Counted from the stretch's first letter, positions 1-10,556 are shown. The stretch: 27,877 nucleotides of DNA from Klebsormidium nitens (GCA_000708835.1 DF237725.1:7279-35155); one strand, 5' to 3'. Notes: generated by a model from the letters alone, not told the origin. Numbers and translations are program-made.

Positions 1-295
1 GGCCTGACACTTGAAATGAACCGGGCTTCAAATTGTGTTCATCCGGGGTTCTCCTGAACCCTGAACTTCCGGAACCGGGGCCCGTGGGCCCGCGGGCCCG
101 GCCGGCCTGGCACTTGCATATGACTCTTGGAACCGGGCTTCAATTATTTTTCATTCAGGGTTCTCCTGAACCCTGAACTTCTAGAACTTGGTCCGGTCCG
201 TGGGCCCGGCCGGCCCAACAATTTGAAATTTGGACCGGGCTTCAAGATACGTTCATTCAGGGTTCTTCTGAACCCTGAACTTCTGGAACAGCTGG
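1..295. repeat. Three diverged ~100-bp tandem repeats, each with a hairpin
   Basis: Three similar units follow one another. Each contains ACCGGGCTTCAA, then a TTCAT stretch, then an inverted repeat GGGTTC-(4 nt)-GAACCC, then TGAACTTC and GGAAC or GAAC. The hairpin arms are at 46-51/56-61, 156-163/168-175 and 258-265/270-277. In units 2 and 3 the arms lengthen to CAGGGTTC/GAACCCTG. Unit spacing is about 112 and 102 bases. Between units lie runs of GGGCCC and GGCCGG (for example 78-107 and 200-216). The repeats are cut by the window edge, so more copies may lie to the left. No coding sense is visible. It could be a minisatellite or the end of a mobile element. Confidence 0.85.
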
Positions 296-299
296 CTCT

Positions 300-1740
300 G
301 TTTGCTCAAAGGTAGTGCCCGGGGAACGGAACGGTACAGGCGCGGTACCTGAGGAGTGTACGGGATTCCGGGGCTCCGCCCTAGGGGAAAAAATGAAGAA
401 TGAATGTACGAGTATAGACACGTATATGAAAGAGTTCAAAAAGGGGTCCAAAAATGGAAGTTCATACCACCATTGATACTTTGTCAGGAGGAGGGCTGAA
501 TTGGAACTAGAGAAGTGAAAACCGGATTCGGACTCATTGGAATTCCTACGGATACAACTGAGATTGGTGCCGCAAAGGCGGTCTCTCAGCAGCGAAATCC
601 TGGCCGAACCGAGGTAGGTAGGTAGGCTAATAGGGTGTTTCTAAAACGAAAGAACAGAAGAAAGGACGAACTAGAGGTGGGACAAAGCAATCAGGCAGGG
701 AAATTGAACACTGAGTAATGTTAAGATAGAAGTGGTTCAGTAGAACTGCTACGGAAACAACGGAGCAACTCGGGGCAAGGGAGTTCTGTGAAGTCGGAGT
801 CCTGACCGGTGAATCTGAATGGTGATGACGTCAGCAGTAACAGAGGGAAGTGTGTCAGATTCGCAGAGCAGAATTGCACATGATTTAGGTATGAAAGAAA
901 TCTCGAACGGAAGAAAAGAATGCAGGTCAACAAGGAACGTGCTCCAAATGAGAAAAAATTAAAGTGGGAGCGGAGCATTGCCCTACCACAGAACGGAAAG
1001 AGCAAACGAGTGGCACAACAGGCCAGAGCGGAACGGAACGGAACGTCAGCGGAACGGGGAAGAAAAGGAACTGTGAACGGAAACGGAACGCAAGGGAGGG
1101 AAGGGAAGGCAGAAGCCCTGTATGATGAAGGTGAGGATAAACGGAACGTCAAGGAACCGCACGCGAAATCGCCGGCAACAAGAATGAGAATAGAGTCGGA
1201 TCGATAAAAGCAAACGAAGGAAGACGAAAAAGATGAGGCTGACGAGAATTGTCACGAAAAGGGTAGACAGTCTGTACCGCAAGCAGAAGAAAAAGAACCG
1301 GGAACGGAACGAAAAGCGAAGGACGGACCAAAATGGAACTGGTACTGAACGAAAGGAGTACAAGAACTTGAACGTGAACAAAAACTGAAGCGAGAACGAA
1401 CGGGAAGAAAAGGAGGAGTACAAAAGTGCAAAATAGAGAAAGAACCAGGTAGAAGTTAGATGAGAGTGACACAGCTCTACAAAAAGTCTGAAGTTCAACA
1501 GAAGTCCTTGAAGATGGAGGAAGAACAGGGAGCAGAACCCTAGAACACCAGCCGGGTAACGCCCAAATTACCGCAAGGAATAGGAACGGAACACGGAACG
1601 AAAAGGAAATCCTCTGTAAGAGTGTGAGAAAAGAACGGAGAGGAGACGTGGAGGGAAACGAAGCACAAGAGAATGCTCAATCAGGATAGACTAAAGAATG
1701 AGATCATGAGAACGGCGGCTTGATTAAGATGCAAACACAA
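300..1740. other. Purine-rich, strand-asymmetric block with GGAACG-like motifs; no gene seen
   Basis: The plus strand is strongly enriched in A and G over roughly 1.4 kb. It has many imperfect copies of GGAACG and GAACGGAAC, densest about 1025-1095 and again about 1300-1420 and 1580-1620. The open frames here (for example minus 721-1152 and 1046-1498) translate to low-complexity Ser/Phe/Leu/Arg strings, the expected by-product of a pyrimidine-rich strand, and show no domain. It lies downstream of the broken gag-like gene when read on the minus strand, where an element's pol would be expected, but I recognise no reverse transcriptase, integrase or recombinase motif. It may be degraded element DNA or an expanded simple repeat. 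Confidence 0.6.
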
Positions 1741-1806
1741 TTGTTGTACATAAGAACTAGAGCGAAGCACAAAAGCAGCCTGTGGAAAAGAATTATGTAA
1801 TTACAT

Positions 1807-1976
1807 GTAAACGAAGATGTTTCTAAGAAAGGACGCAATCTGAGGCCAGGGAATTGATGAAAACATGGAAGGGTGGAGGAATCAATCGTGGGTAAACGAA
1901 GATGGCTCTAAGAAAGGACGCAATCTGAGGCCAGGGAATTGATGAAAACATGGAAGGGTGGAGGAATCAATCGTGG
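1807..1976. repeat. 85-bp direct tandem duplication
   Basis: Positions 1807-1891 and 1892-1976 are the same 85-base unit, beginning GTAAACGAAGATG and ending AATCAATCGTGG, abutting without a gap. I see only two differences, at the bases after GATG (TT in copy 1, GC in copy 2). Such high identity points to a recent duplication by slippage or unequal exchange. The unit length is not a multiple of three, and no credible reading frame covers it. Confidence 0.95.
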
Positions 1977-2212
1977 CTCAAGGATCATCAGATGAATCGC
2001 GACAAGAAGTGAAGTAGTACAAATTCAGTTTCACTCCTATGAAAAGAAACCCTACTCAAGGTCAAAGTAGTGTTACTGACAGGAGTCTCTCAAGTCATGC
2101 TACTCATAGGTTGCCAAAGTACAGAACCCTAGCTCACTACATCAGAGTAGGACTAAAGTACTGCTCATTATGGTATCCCAAAGCTACAGTAATCTGCTAT
2201 GCTGAACTGCTC

Positions 2213-3203
2213 TCAGAAGTAACCGCGACTGGCGTTAGCTGCTATGCTGGCGGAGTTGGGGCATGCCGCTGCCACGTGTCCATACTGCTGACAAGACCAG
2301 CACTGGAGGTTTGCAGCACGACTACTGGCCATAGGGGGGTGGGACCACGAGGACCAGGAGCAGGGACAGCAGGGGGGGGAAGAGAAAGGCCAGGAGCAGG
2401 GGATGGGGTGCGGTTCGAAGGGGGGAAGTATTGGCTCTGGTAGATTGGAAAGGGGATAGGACTGGGCTGAGGAACAACTGGCATAGGAGCAGGCATCAAA
2501 ACAGGTTGAGGGGGGTGGAACCACTGAGCAGATGGGGAAGGAGACCGGGCTCTATTGGAGAAGGTGTTCCTGCTAGGGTTCTGGAATTGATGACTCTTCT
2601 GCTCCTTGGGTGGTTTGGAAGCTTCTTCGGCAGCCTTGCGTTTCTCAGATAAGGACTTCTTGGCGCGAGAAACCAGAGACACCTCAGCCGGATCCTTCGA
2701 AGCTTCATCCCTCAAACGTAACATCTCAGAGGCAACCTCCAGACCCTCAGAATCCCAATCTTCCAGAAACTGCATGCGGTCGAAGATGGTCTTCTCACCT
2801 TCGTCACACTGATTCTTGAGGGCAGCGACTTGATCTTCGGAGAGCTGAGACAGAGGGGAGGTGCCATCCAGATGGTTCTCGAAGACTGACTTGGCCTGAG
2901 ATATGACTTGCTGCGCTTGCTCCAGAGGTTCCATGTGCTTCTTCACTTCAGGATTCCCGATGCGATCGGATCTCTTTGGAGCAGCTCTCGCCTGGATTTG
3001 GGACTGCAGCTGATCAATCTTCTCGGCCCCTGCTTGGCAAGATTTGCAGCCTGCTGAGAGGCATGCTCGGACAGCTGACGTGAGATCTGGGACAACAGGG
3101 CCTCGCTACGAAGAGTGGCTTCTTTCGCTTGCTTTGCATAGTCCTCAGGGGTCATAGTTGCAGCGCCTCCCTCAGCGGGGGTTTGGTCTTCCGGTCCAGC
3201 CAT
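2213..3203 (-). pseudogene. Broken gag-like retroelement gene with CCHC zinc knuckle
   Basis: This would be the nucleocapsid/capsid-type protein of a retrotransposon, which binds element RNA. Three overlapping minus frames make up one protein-like sequence. Frame A runs from ATG 3203 to about 3027 and encodes an Ala/Gln-rich helical start. Frame B runs from about 3027 to about 2372 and holds a charged helical region, a KKSLSEKRKAAEE basic stretch and a Pro/Ser-rich linker. Frame C ends at the stop at 2213 and carries a textbook zinc knuckle CX2CX4HX4C (CWSCQQYGHVAAAC) near 2257-2300. Each switch is in the -1 sense. The first falls at a G4 run (plus 3027-3030), the second at a C8 run (plus G8, 2372-2379) or C6 run (2334-2339). 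Either homopolymer miscalls or real decay would explain this. The zinc knuckle is solid; assignment to LTR versus DIRS-type elements is not possible. No pol is seen downstream. Confidence 0.65.
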
Positions 3204-3590
3204 CGTGCATGGAGCGAAAACTCTTTTGCAGATTGATGAACAGAGCAAAAGCTGAACGTAGAGACCAGGAAGCTTCGAAGCACCAAAGCAAGCAGAGAGA
3301 ACTCTCGAAGATGAGCTGAAAGCAGATCTAAGAAGCAACTGCCTGGCTGCACGTCCTGAAGGCGCACTCAATTGCTGCAATATCAACGGAGTAGTGCTAC
3401 TAAGCAGGAAAGGAGCAAAGATGAAGAAGAAAAGAGTTGTTGCATGGCCTTCTTCGAGGGGAAGCAAGGAGGCGCCGTCCTCCTTGCGCTGTGACTTCGT
3501 CTTGCAGAGCGACAGAATGAAGACGAAGGCACAGAGGTGCGGCTTGAAAAGCCGCGATTCGGGTTAGCGTTCTCGTTAGCAGAGAACCGT

Positions 3591-3621
3591 AATTTTCGAC
3601 TAACTACGAACGTCGAAAATT
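3591..3621. repeat. Perfect 10-bp inverted repeat in the gag-side leader
   Basis: AATTTTCGAC (3591-3600) pairs perfectly with GTCGAAAATT (3612-3621) around an 11-base loop. In the minus-strand transcript towards the gag-like gene it would form an AU-rich stem about 390 bases before the start codon. It could be an element-terminal structure or chance. Confidence 0.7.
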
Positions 3622-3750
3622 GGGAAAACCCTAACAGTACAAACACTGACGACGACCTACCACAATATACTCGAGATTGCTAAATGCTGACGTCAAGGCT
3701 CAACTTTCATGCCTCCGAGTCAAACCTGGCAAGTTCTTGAGGGTAGCTAG

Positions 3751-3761
3751 TATATATATAT
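3751..3761 (+). promoter_or_regulatory. Candidate TATA box for SEC1
   Basis: TATATATATAT lies 180-190 bases before the SEC1 start codon. Transcription starting about 30 bases downstream would give a 5' leader of about 155 bases, much of it pyrimidine-rich. The motif is symmetric, so by itself it does not show direction. Confidence 0.4.
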
Positions 3762-3940
3762 CCTGGATAGGTACCGTGCCTTGGTAGTTGTTTCAGACGA
3801 CCAATTCATCCAATTTGCTGATCTACGCCTGTGCTCACCCTACATTCTTCTCTGTCTGTCCCCTCTCTTGTATGCTCCAAGTTCTTTCATCCTTCAACGG
3901 CGAGCTTGATTAGGTTGGGGTGTGACCGCTTCTGGGCACA

Positions 3941-6900
3941 ATGGCAGATGAGGGCGAGGCCGTCACTCTGAGGCAGATTTCACGAAGCCGTAAGTTGACG
4001 CAAGTGGGCCTAAGGATTGTGAAGTCTAGCTCAGTCGTCTCTGCTTGATGACAGGGCCAACTGGCAATAGACCGAGCTCTGAAGCTTTAGGAGCTGTGAG
4101 ATGCGTGGCATGATAATCTTGCTTGCAATGCTGTCAGAATCATGCTGCAAATATGGGGTCATGGCCTCATAGCCTCTGCAGGCAGTCCCCCTGTATACAG
4201 GCCTCTATGTGTGCGCAGCCTGACTGCCTTGTGTTGCTTGCTGTCAGGGGTGCTGCATGAGATGCTGCGCAGCGTTCGGGGTGGAGCAGCAGACTGGAAG
4301 GTGGGCATGCTGCTTCCTACTCAAGCGGCGAGCAATTCTAGGGTTGACACCACACCTGCTGCTCCACCTGACCATGTTCTAGATTGCGCTGATTGACAAT
4401 AACTTGTGTGCGCAAGCGACTGGAGGGGGGCTGCTCTGGCAGTTGCCAGGGGCGCCACCTGTGAGAAGCACGTGCTTCGTGGGGCATGTTCAACGGGTGG
4501 TCGTTGTCCAACAATGCCAACTCTGATTCTGGCAGCAGCTCGAAGGTTCCAATTTAGCAGCACAGCTCTTGTTGAGGTCCTCCCTCCCACTGATGCGAGG
4601 AGCTGTGGGCTCGCTGACACTGGAGCGCTTGCGTACAGGTGCTGATCACGGACGAGGTGACGGTCAAGGTGCTGTCTGCCTGTGTCAAGATGACCGACAT
4701 CCAGGACGAGGGCATCTCAGGTCAGCTCGCAACGAGCCACCTTAGCGCTGTGCCACATGCTTGCTCGTCTAAAGTACACCCAGAGCAGGACCCTCGCTTC
4801 ACCAGAATTTCACGTTCTTGGTATCGGGTGACCCTGGACTCTGGCTGGCCCCCCTGCTGACCTGGTGCTGTGGCCTGCAGTGGTGGAGGACCTGAACAAG
4901 CGCCGCCAGCCGCTGACGCTGGACGCCATCTACTTCATCCAGCCCTCGCGCAACAGGTACCTTGTGCCCCTCACCTTCCGGCCCTGGAGCGAGCTACTTG
5001 GTGCTCTGAAACTAGGAAGACTGATGGACCAAGGAAGTACGGAGCGGCATGCTGCTGATGATGGTGGGGCCTGTCCAACCTGCACCGGGGGCATCTCCTG
5101 TATGGACAACTTGAAGCAGGGCGGCTTTCCATTTCCTGCCCCTGACCCTTTCTCTGCCTTGAGCGTTGCAGCGTGAAGCGGTTGATTGAGGACATGGCTG
5201 GCAAGGCCCCGCTGTACACGCGCGCGCACGTCTTCTTCAGCTCCCCCCTGCCGCGCGACCTGCTGGCCGGCATCCGCGCGGACGCGGGCCTGCTGCGGCG
5301 CCTGGCCAAGCTGGCCGAGTTCAACCTGGAGTACCTGGCCGTGGACCAGCACGCGTTCGTCACGGATCACCCGGATGCGCTGGCCGCTCTCTTTGGGGAC
5401 GCCCCGGACGGCGGTGCGCAGTACAAGGCCACCATTGAAAGCATTGCGGCGCGGCTGGCCACCCTGTTTGGCGGTCTCAAGGAGTTTCCAGCCATCCGCT
5501 ATCGCAAGGCGCGCACCGAGGGCGGCGCTGTGTCGGGCCGCGATCTAGTCCCTACGCAGCTGGCCAGCGCGCTCTGGGACCGCATCTTCCGCCTCAAGCA
5601 GTCCCTGCCCGGCTTCCCATCCGTCGAGACCTGCGACCTGCTCATTGTTGACCGCTCGATCGATCCGGTGAGGGGAACAACATGGAATGAGCCAGCCGGG
5701 CTGAGTTCCAAAAAGGAGGCGTCATAGTTTCGACCTGTTTTGGTGCTGATGAGCAAGAACCGGGGCTGTAAGGAAAAGGCAATGGGCCCTCAGCGAGATA
5801 TAGACCTAGACCGAGGTGGTCCATATGACCGAGGTGGTCTACATCTCGCTGTGTTGATTTTTGAATCGGCTTTAGGATTGGTCAGCGGTTGGACCAGGCT
5901 TCTCTTTGACAACGACGGCCTGTGCCCCTGACTGCGCTGGTGCTTGTGCAGATTGCCCCGGTCATCCATGAGTGGACGTACGACGCCATGCTGCACGACC
6001 TGATTGAGCTTGACGAGCACAACACCTTCAAATACGACGTGAGCCATGGCACGCACCAGCGCAATGTTCGCCATCTGGCGGTTGCCTGCCGACCTCTTGC
6101 GGAATTCGGAAAGCCAAATTGCTTGTCGCTTTTTCGAGGTATGCTTCAGGCTTAGGGGCCGCACGTGCGTGTTGTTGTATAGGTGGTGACGAACGCGGGC
6201 AAGTCGGAGACGCGCACGGCGGTGATTGACGACCACGACATGCTGTGGCAAGAGCTGCGCAACCTGCACATCGCCGAGGTCAGCGCGCACTGCTCCCGGG
6301 CGGCCAGCAAGAACAGCCTTGCCTGGAGTCTTGCGATGTGCATAAGTCACGGCGACTGTTAATAGTCGTCGTCGACTTGGCTTTTCTGGTTCAGTGTCGT
6401 GCGCTCTCGGCCTGGCGGATGTTGTCATTAGGGGGGGGAGCTCGAAAGTGGCCCTCGTTGCAGTGACTGTTCTGACCTACTTGGCAGTTCTGGTTCTGAG
6501 AAAGGGCCTGGAGACGATGCTTCTACTTGAGCTGCGTCAACTTGGATCCTCTCCTCCGCTGGCTCGTGTTCCTGCATCCCGTCATAGCCAAATGTTGCAG
6601 CTCCTGATCAAGAAGTCTACTTGGTCGCAAAGGGAGTCAGGGATAGATGCAACGAAGTAGATGTAAAGAGATCTGAGACCTGGTCCTTCTGCTCTTCTTG
6701 TCACTAGTTTGCCCCGTTGAGCGGTGGCGGCTTTCTGTGAAAGGTTTTCTAAAGTCCCTCAAACATGCAGGATTGAGGAATTCTTGCAGTTCCACTCCGG
6801 CAAACAGACCCTTCCTCGAAATGCCGCGTTGCCTTCCTTATCGCGCTGTCTCATTTCCGGATCGTGCTTCCCTTCGCAGGCCAACATTCGGATCAGCGAC

Positions 6901-8845
6901 AAGACGCAGCAGTTCAACTCGGTGAACAAGGCGGCCCAAGTGAGAAAAGGCACCCGGTGAGGCTCCGGCGTTCCCGTGCGGATGCTGCTCGCCTCGTCAG
7001 GTTGCTGATGTGTGCACTGAGCCGTCTTTCGTCGTGATCGGTGGTGGGTGGCCTGCGCTGCGGCGTGACGGGTGCGGCGTGTGTGCGGTGCGCGCAGGGA
7101 CGGCGGCGCCAACTTCAAGGACATGCGCAGCATCGTGCAGAACCTGCAGGCGGGCTACCGCGACCAGCTGACCAAGCTGAACCTGCACGCCGAAATCGCG
7201 ACCAAGCTCAACACGCGCATCGCGGAGGAGAAGCTGAGCGCCATTGGCAACCTGGAGCAGGACCTCGTCTTTGGGGACGCCTCCTCCAAGGAGCTCATCG
7301 GCCTCGTCAACAGCAATCCAGTGAGCCCGCCCGCGCTGCGCGCATTGAAAGCCAATGGCGCACACTTGTCTTCTCGGGCATCTTCGAGGCTGCTCTTGCG
7401 GGTGCTCCCCCATGCAGTGCTCTCTGCTTCGAACCTGTACTCTGAAGGCGCTCGGGCTCGGCCCTCCCGGCGGTCGGCGCCGAGGGGCGGTGGGTGACGC
7501 GGTGGCGGGGGTGCGTGCAGGAGATGCCGACGGAGGACAAGGTGCGGCTGCTGATGATCTACGCGGCCACGCACCCCGAGAAGCTGGACGCCACCAAGCG
7601 GATGCAGTGGATGAAGCTGATGCGCCTCACCGGCGAGGACATGCACTGCGTCAACAACCTGGAGTACCTCGGCGTCGCCGTCTCCAAAAAGTCGTCCTCC
7701 TCCGGCTTCTCCCTCACCTTCGGCAAGCGCAAGGTCCGCACCCTGCCGCCAAATGCGAGCGTATGAAACAAGACAAGTATGAAACAATGGCGAACATCCA
7801 TTGCCAGTGTCCCCTTGTCACCTTGCTCGTTGTCCACCTCGCGAGATGCTGACTTCTTCCAGGCCGCCCCTGTTCGCGTGCTCGGCTGAGCCTGAGCCGT
7901 GTTTGGCGGTGTTGGCAGGCGAAGCGGCCGGTGCGCAAGGAGCGCGCGGGCGAGGAGGAGGCGTGGTCGCTGTCGCGCTTCACGCCGCTGGTGCAGGACC
8001 TGGTGGAGGAGGTGGCGGAGGACAAGCTGCCGCGCGACCAGTACGCCTACGTCAAGGAGCCCGCGCAGCCCCCACAGCGCGCCGCCAGGGACGACGCCGC
8101 CGCCGCAGCCAGCAGGGCTGCCGCACGGCCCAGCGCGCGCACCGCCCGGACAGCCAACTGGGCCAAGAACACATCCAAGGAAGAGTGAGGAGCACCGACT
8201 GCATCCGAGGTTAACATGTGGAACCATACGCCCGACCTAGATACATGTGCCCTAAGAAACCCGCCAGGATAATCTGGTCGTGTGGTCGTGTATATTGTCG
8301 ACGCTGTCGTTGGCCCTTGGCATTGCGTTCCTCCTCGACGTACACCTGATACTGTACGCTGATCGACAGAGCGCCCTTTCGCTGCCCCGCTGACCTGCTG
8401 CGGCCGTGCTCCGTGTGCAGGGAGTCTGGGCGGGCGGGCTCCTCCAGCGGCGCGGCGGTGCGGGGGCGGCGGATCGTGGTGTTCATCGTGGGCGGGATGA
8501 CGCGGTCGGAGGTGCGCGTGGCGCACAAGCTGACCGCGACGCTGCAGCAGGAGGTCATCCTGGGGTCCACCAGCATCGATGCGCCCCACACCTTCCTCCA
8601 GGTCAGCGCGCCCCCGCAAGCATCCACTGACGAGCCGGCCCAGCCAAAAACGCCGATGTCACCCGGGGCTTCAACCAGGGTGCTGATTCCTGGCGCTGTT
8701 CTCTGCTCGAACAAGAGGCTGAAATGGTACCGCGGCGCCTTGTCTCGCTGCTAGACCTCTTTATTGCTCCATTCTAACCCGCCTTGCCGGTCGTCATGTG
8801 CAGCGCGTAAAGCATCTGAGCACCCTGGACGACGTGGACCTCTGA
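3941..8845 (+). CDS. SEC1: Sec1/Munc18-family SNARE regulator, KEULE/SEC1-like
   Basis: SM proteins clasp syntaxins and SNARE bundles to promote secretory vesicle fusion. In plants KEULE acts at the plasma membrane and cell plate. Thirteen exons join in frame to about 646 aa (KEULE is about 666): 3941-3989, 4248-4300, 4639-4720, 4881-4956, 5172-5667, 5952-6038, 6183-6278, 6880-6956, 7098-7320, 7521-7733, 7919-8184, 8421-8601, 8804-8845. All introns are GT-AG; the largest is 6279-6879. Family signatures in order are [26 protein letters not shown], an [27 protein letters not shown] junction (about residues 245-265), LEQDLVFGD, and the C-terminal [15 protein letters not shown] (about 589-603). 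A Gln/Ala/Ser-rich low-complexity linker precedes the C-terminal block. The open frame ending at 8188 is exon 11 read through its donor. The first ATG after the pyrimidine-rich leader gives an N-terminus that aligns with plant homologues. Exon borders are inferred from frame and homology. Confidence 0.95.
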
Positions 8846-8949
8846 TCTGACGGTCCGCAGCTTGACGGCCTTTCAATAAGGACTACCAGTTCCGGGTCTG
8901 AAGACAGTGCCTATAGAGGGTGCCTGGCGAGGCACCATTGGGTTTGTTT

Positions 8950-8954
8950 TGTAA
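8950..8954 (+). terminator. Candidate poly(A) signal TGTAA for SEC1
   Basis: TGTAA is the usual polyadenylation signal of chlorophyte algae. This copy is about 105 bases after the SEC1 stop codon, a normal 3' UTR distance. The motif is short and could occur by chance. Confidence 0.4.
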
Positions 8955-9928
8955 ATATAGGCGGCAGAGTATTTCGGGCGGAAGTAAGGGTGACTACAAG
9001 GAAACCAAGGAAACGAGGCTCGCGGGTCCTACCTTCAGGCAATTATAACCTGATCCTTGTTGTGTTGCCGTTTCCAGCCTGTCAGCCCAAGTTCCTGAGA
9101 ACGTGGAGGCATCCAATATTCGATAACGTTTGTAACTTCGTACAACAGTCATCTATGAAGAGTGAGGACAGCATTACATGCTCTAGCGTCGTTCTTTCGC
9201 AGATGAAGCGCAACCCCTGAGCCTGTCCCGAAAGGGCTAGTATTCAACTTCAGATTCTACCCGATCGCTCTACTTCCAGATTCATGCAATTCAACGTGCT
9301 GTGGGCACCCATGTTGGTTGGTAGCCTAGTAGGATCCGAAACAGGCTCACGGCGGCCCAAACATGTTTGACGTGACCCTGATTCAGCACAAGGCTACCAT
9401 GTCAGCGGCTGGACGTTAGCTACTGCCGCCATAGCTGTAGTGCCAGCGTGCAAGTCCTTCGAAAGCTGAAGGTCTAGCTAGGCTACGTTCGATCAATCCG
9501 TCGGATGCATGATCAGGAAATTCATACGTGTACTTTGGCGGTACGTGCATGACTCTAGCTGGATCTAGCTGCAATGATCAGTGCATGTCTTGAGGCGGCT
9601 CGAATGCACGGCCATACGTATTTGCATCAGTGCTGCAACATGTTTTCTTATAACAACTAGCTGCGATCGCCATATTGTGCCCATGGTCACTCAAGTCATG
9701 GCATGTCCTGATCAAGACTATCTTGTAGCTACGTACGTTAGCCTGTATGCATACAATACTATAGCTAATTCAGGCTAAGTACAACACTATCTGCCAAAAT
9801 TCTCTTCTGGACGTACATCACAAACGTCCCATATAGTACAATATAGGTTACCGCGGCGGCGGCCGCCCATCATATATGCATGGCACTCAATCCACTTCTC
9901 AACTTAGTTTTAATGTCGGATGCACCGT

Positions 9929-9963
9929 CATATGTACGTACATATGTGCTCTTAATTGAGCAC
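9929..9963. repeat. 18-bp perfect palindrome followed by a hairpin
   Basis: CATATGTACGTACATATG (9929-9946) is its own reverse complement over all 18 bases. Directly after it, sharing base 9946, GTGCTC (9946-9951) pairs with GAGCAC (9958-9963) around TTAATT. The pair sits in the convergent spacer, far from either start codon. Confidence 0.9.
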
Positions 9964-10556
9964 AGTGTGACATGTTCGAGTCGGTCACATGTTTTGTGAG
10001 GGTTGCACTTGAGGTCACGTACGCAGGGCACGCGTACTTGAACGTTAAGCCCCAGGACGAAGTGAGGCGGCGGCCGGGCCGGTGAGAAGGGGGTACGTTG
10101 AGTTACTCTGCATCTTGCCGCCGTACAATCATTTGTAAGTCCTGCTGATCATTTATAAACCATTTGTTTAGATGCACCAAGGCAAGCACTGCAATAACAT
10201 GTGCATTTCATGAGCTAGCTCGCCTTCTTCAAGACAAGACTCAGAAGGAAAGTAGCATGCGCCACTTTCCTTACATGGTACCATGTTATTGTTGATTTGT
10301 AGTGAATAGGATTGGAACGCATCAAACGGGTCATGTTATTTCGACTCGAGAGGTACTTTGTCGGACAGTACGTCGTGAACATGTTTTTCAAAATCATGTG
10401 AGTGTCCAAGTCCATGGACGCAGGATTATGCTGAGAATTACCTCTTCACCGGAGCATCAGTCCGAACTGGCCTTGAGCTTGATCAGCGCGTTGGTGATGC
10501 GTTTTTAAGCAGGTCTTTCGTTAAGAGTCTGCACCGACGCTGCCCCACTGCGTGCC

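Larger units (their letters stand above)
3204..3940. other. Spacer between the gag-like gene and SEC1
   Basis: This interval separates two divergent genes. Its right part must contain the SEC1 promoter and leader; its left part the leader of the gag-like gene, and possibly an element terminus. On the minus strand a GTATATT motif near 3664-3670 could serve the gag transcript. I looked for a direct repeat between this region and 1-2200 that would mark a pair of LTRs and did not find one by eye. An upstream extension of the gag frame to 3467 shows no recognisable domain. Confidence 0.5.
8846..10556. other. Convergent spacer between SEC1 and homoserine dehydrogenase; no gene seen
   Basis: This 1.7-kb interval lies between two 3' ends. 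It has no convincing coding frame; the open frames are under 80 codons and featureless. It is rich in short self-complementary words such as CTAG, GTAC, ACGT and TAGCTA. It contains an 18-bp perfect palindrome and an adjacent hairpin (listed separately) and GC-rich islets at about 9850-9870 and 10068-10083. Candidate algal poly(A) signals are TGTAA at 8950-8954 for SEC1 and TTACA (minus TGTAA) at 10271-10275 for homoserine dehydrogenase. Confidence 0.55.

Noticed and set aside
721-1498. Minus-strand open frames of 107-150 codons
   Set aside because: They translate to Ser/Phe/Leu/Arg low complexity dictated by the pyrimidine-rich strand and overlap each other in different frames; no domain is visible.
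2039-2443. 134-codon plus-strand frame
   Set aside because: It runs antisense to the zinc-knuckle part of the gag-like gene and has Gly-rich sequence mirroring the Pro-rich linker.
3626-3634. AACCCTAAC as a telomere-like tract
   Set aside because: Only a single unit is present, with no tandem telomeric repeats around it.
3300-3900. LTR flanking the gag-like gene
   Set aside because: I could not find a matching direct repeat within 1-2200, nor a convincing tRNA primer-binding site, so no LTR is called.
5790-6428. 212-codon minus-strand frame
   Set aside because: It is antisense to SEC1 exons 6-7 and their introns; the plus strand there encodes conserved SM-protein sequence.
8046-8619. Minus-strand frames of 167-190 codons
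   Set aside because: They are antisense to SEC1 exons 11-12 and Arg/Pro/Gly-rich from GC-rich codons; no domain is recognisable.
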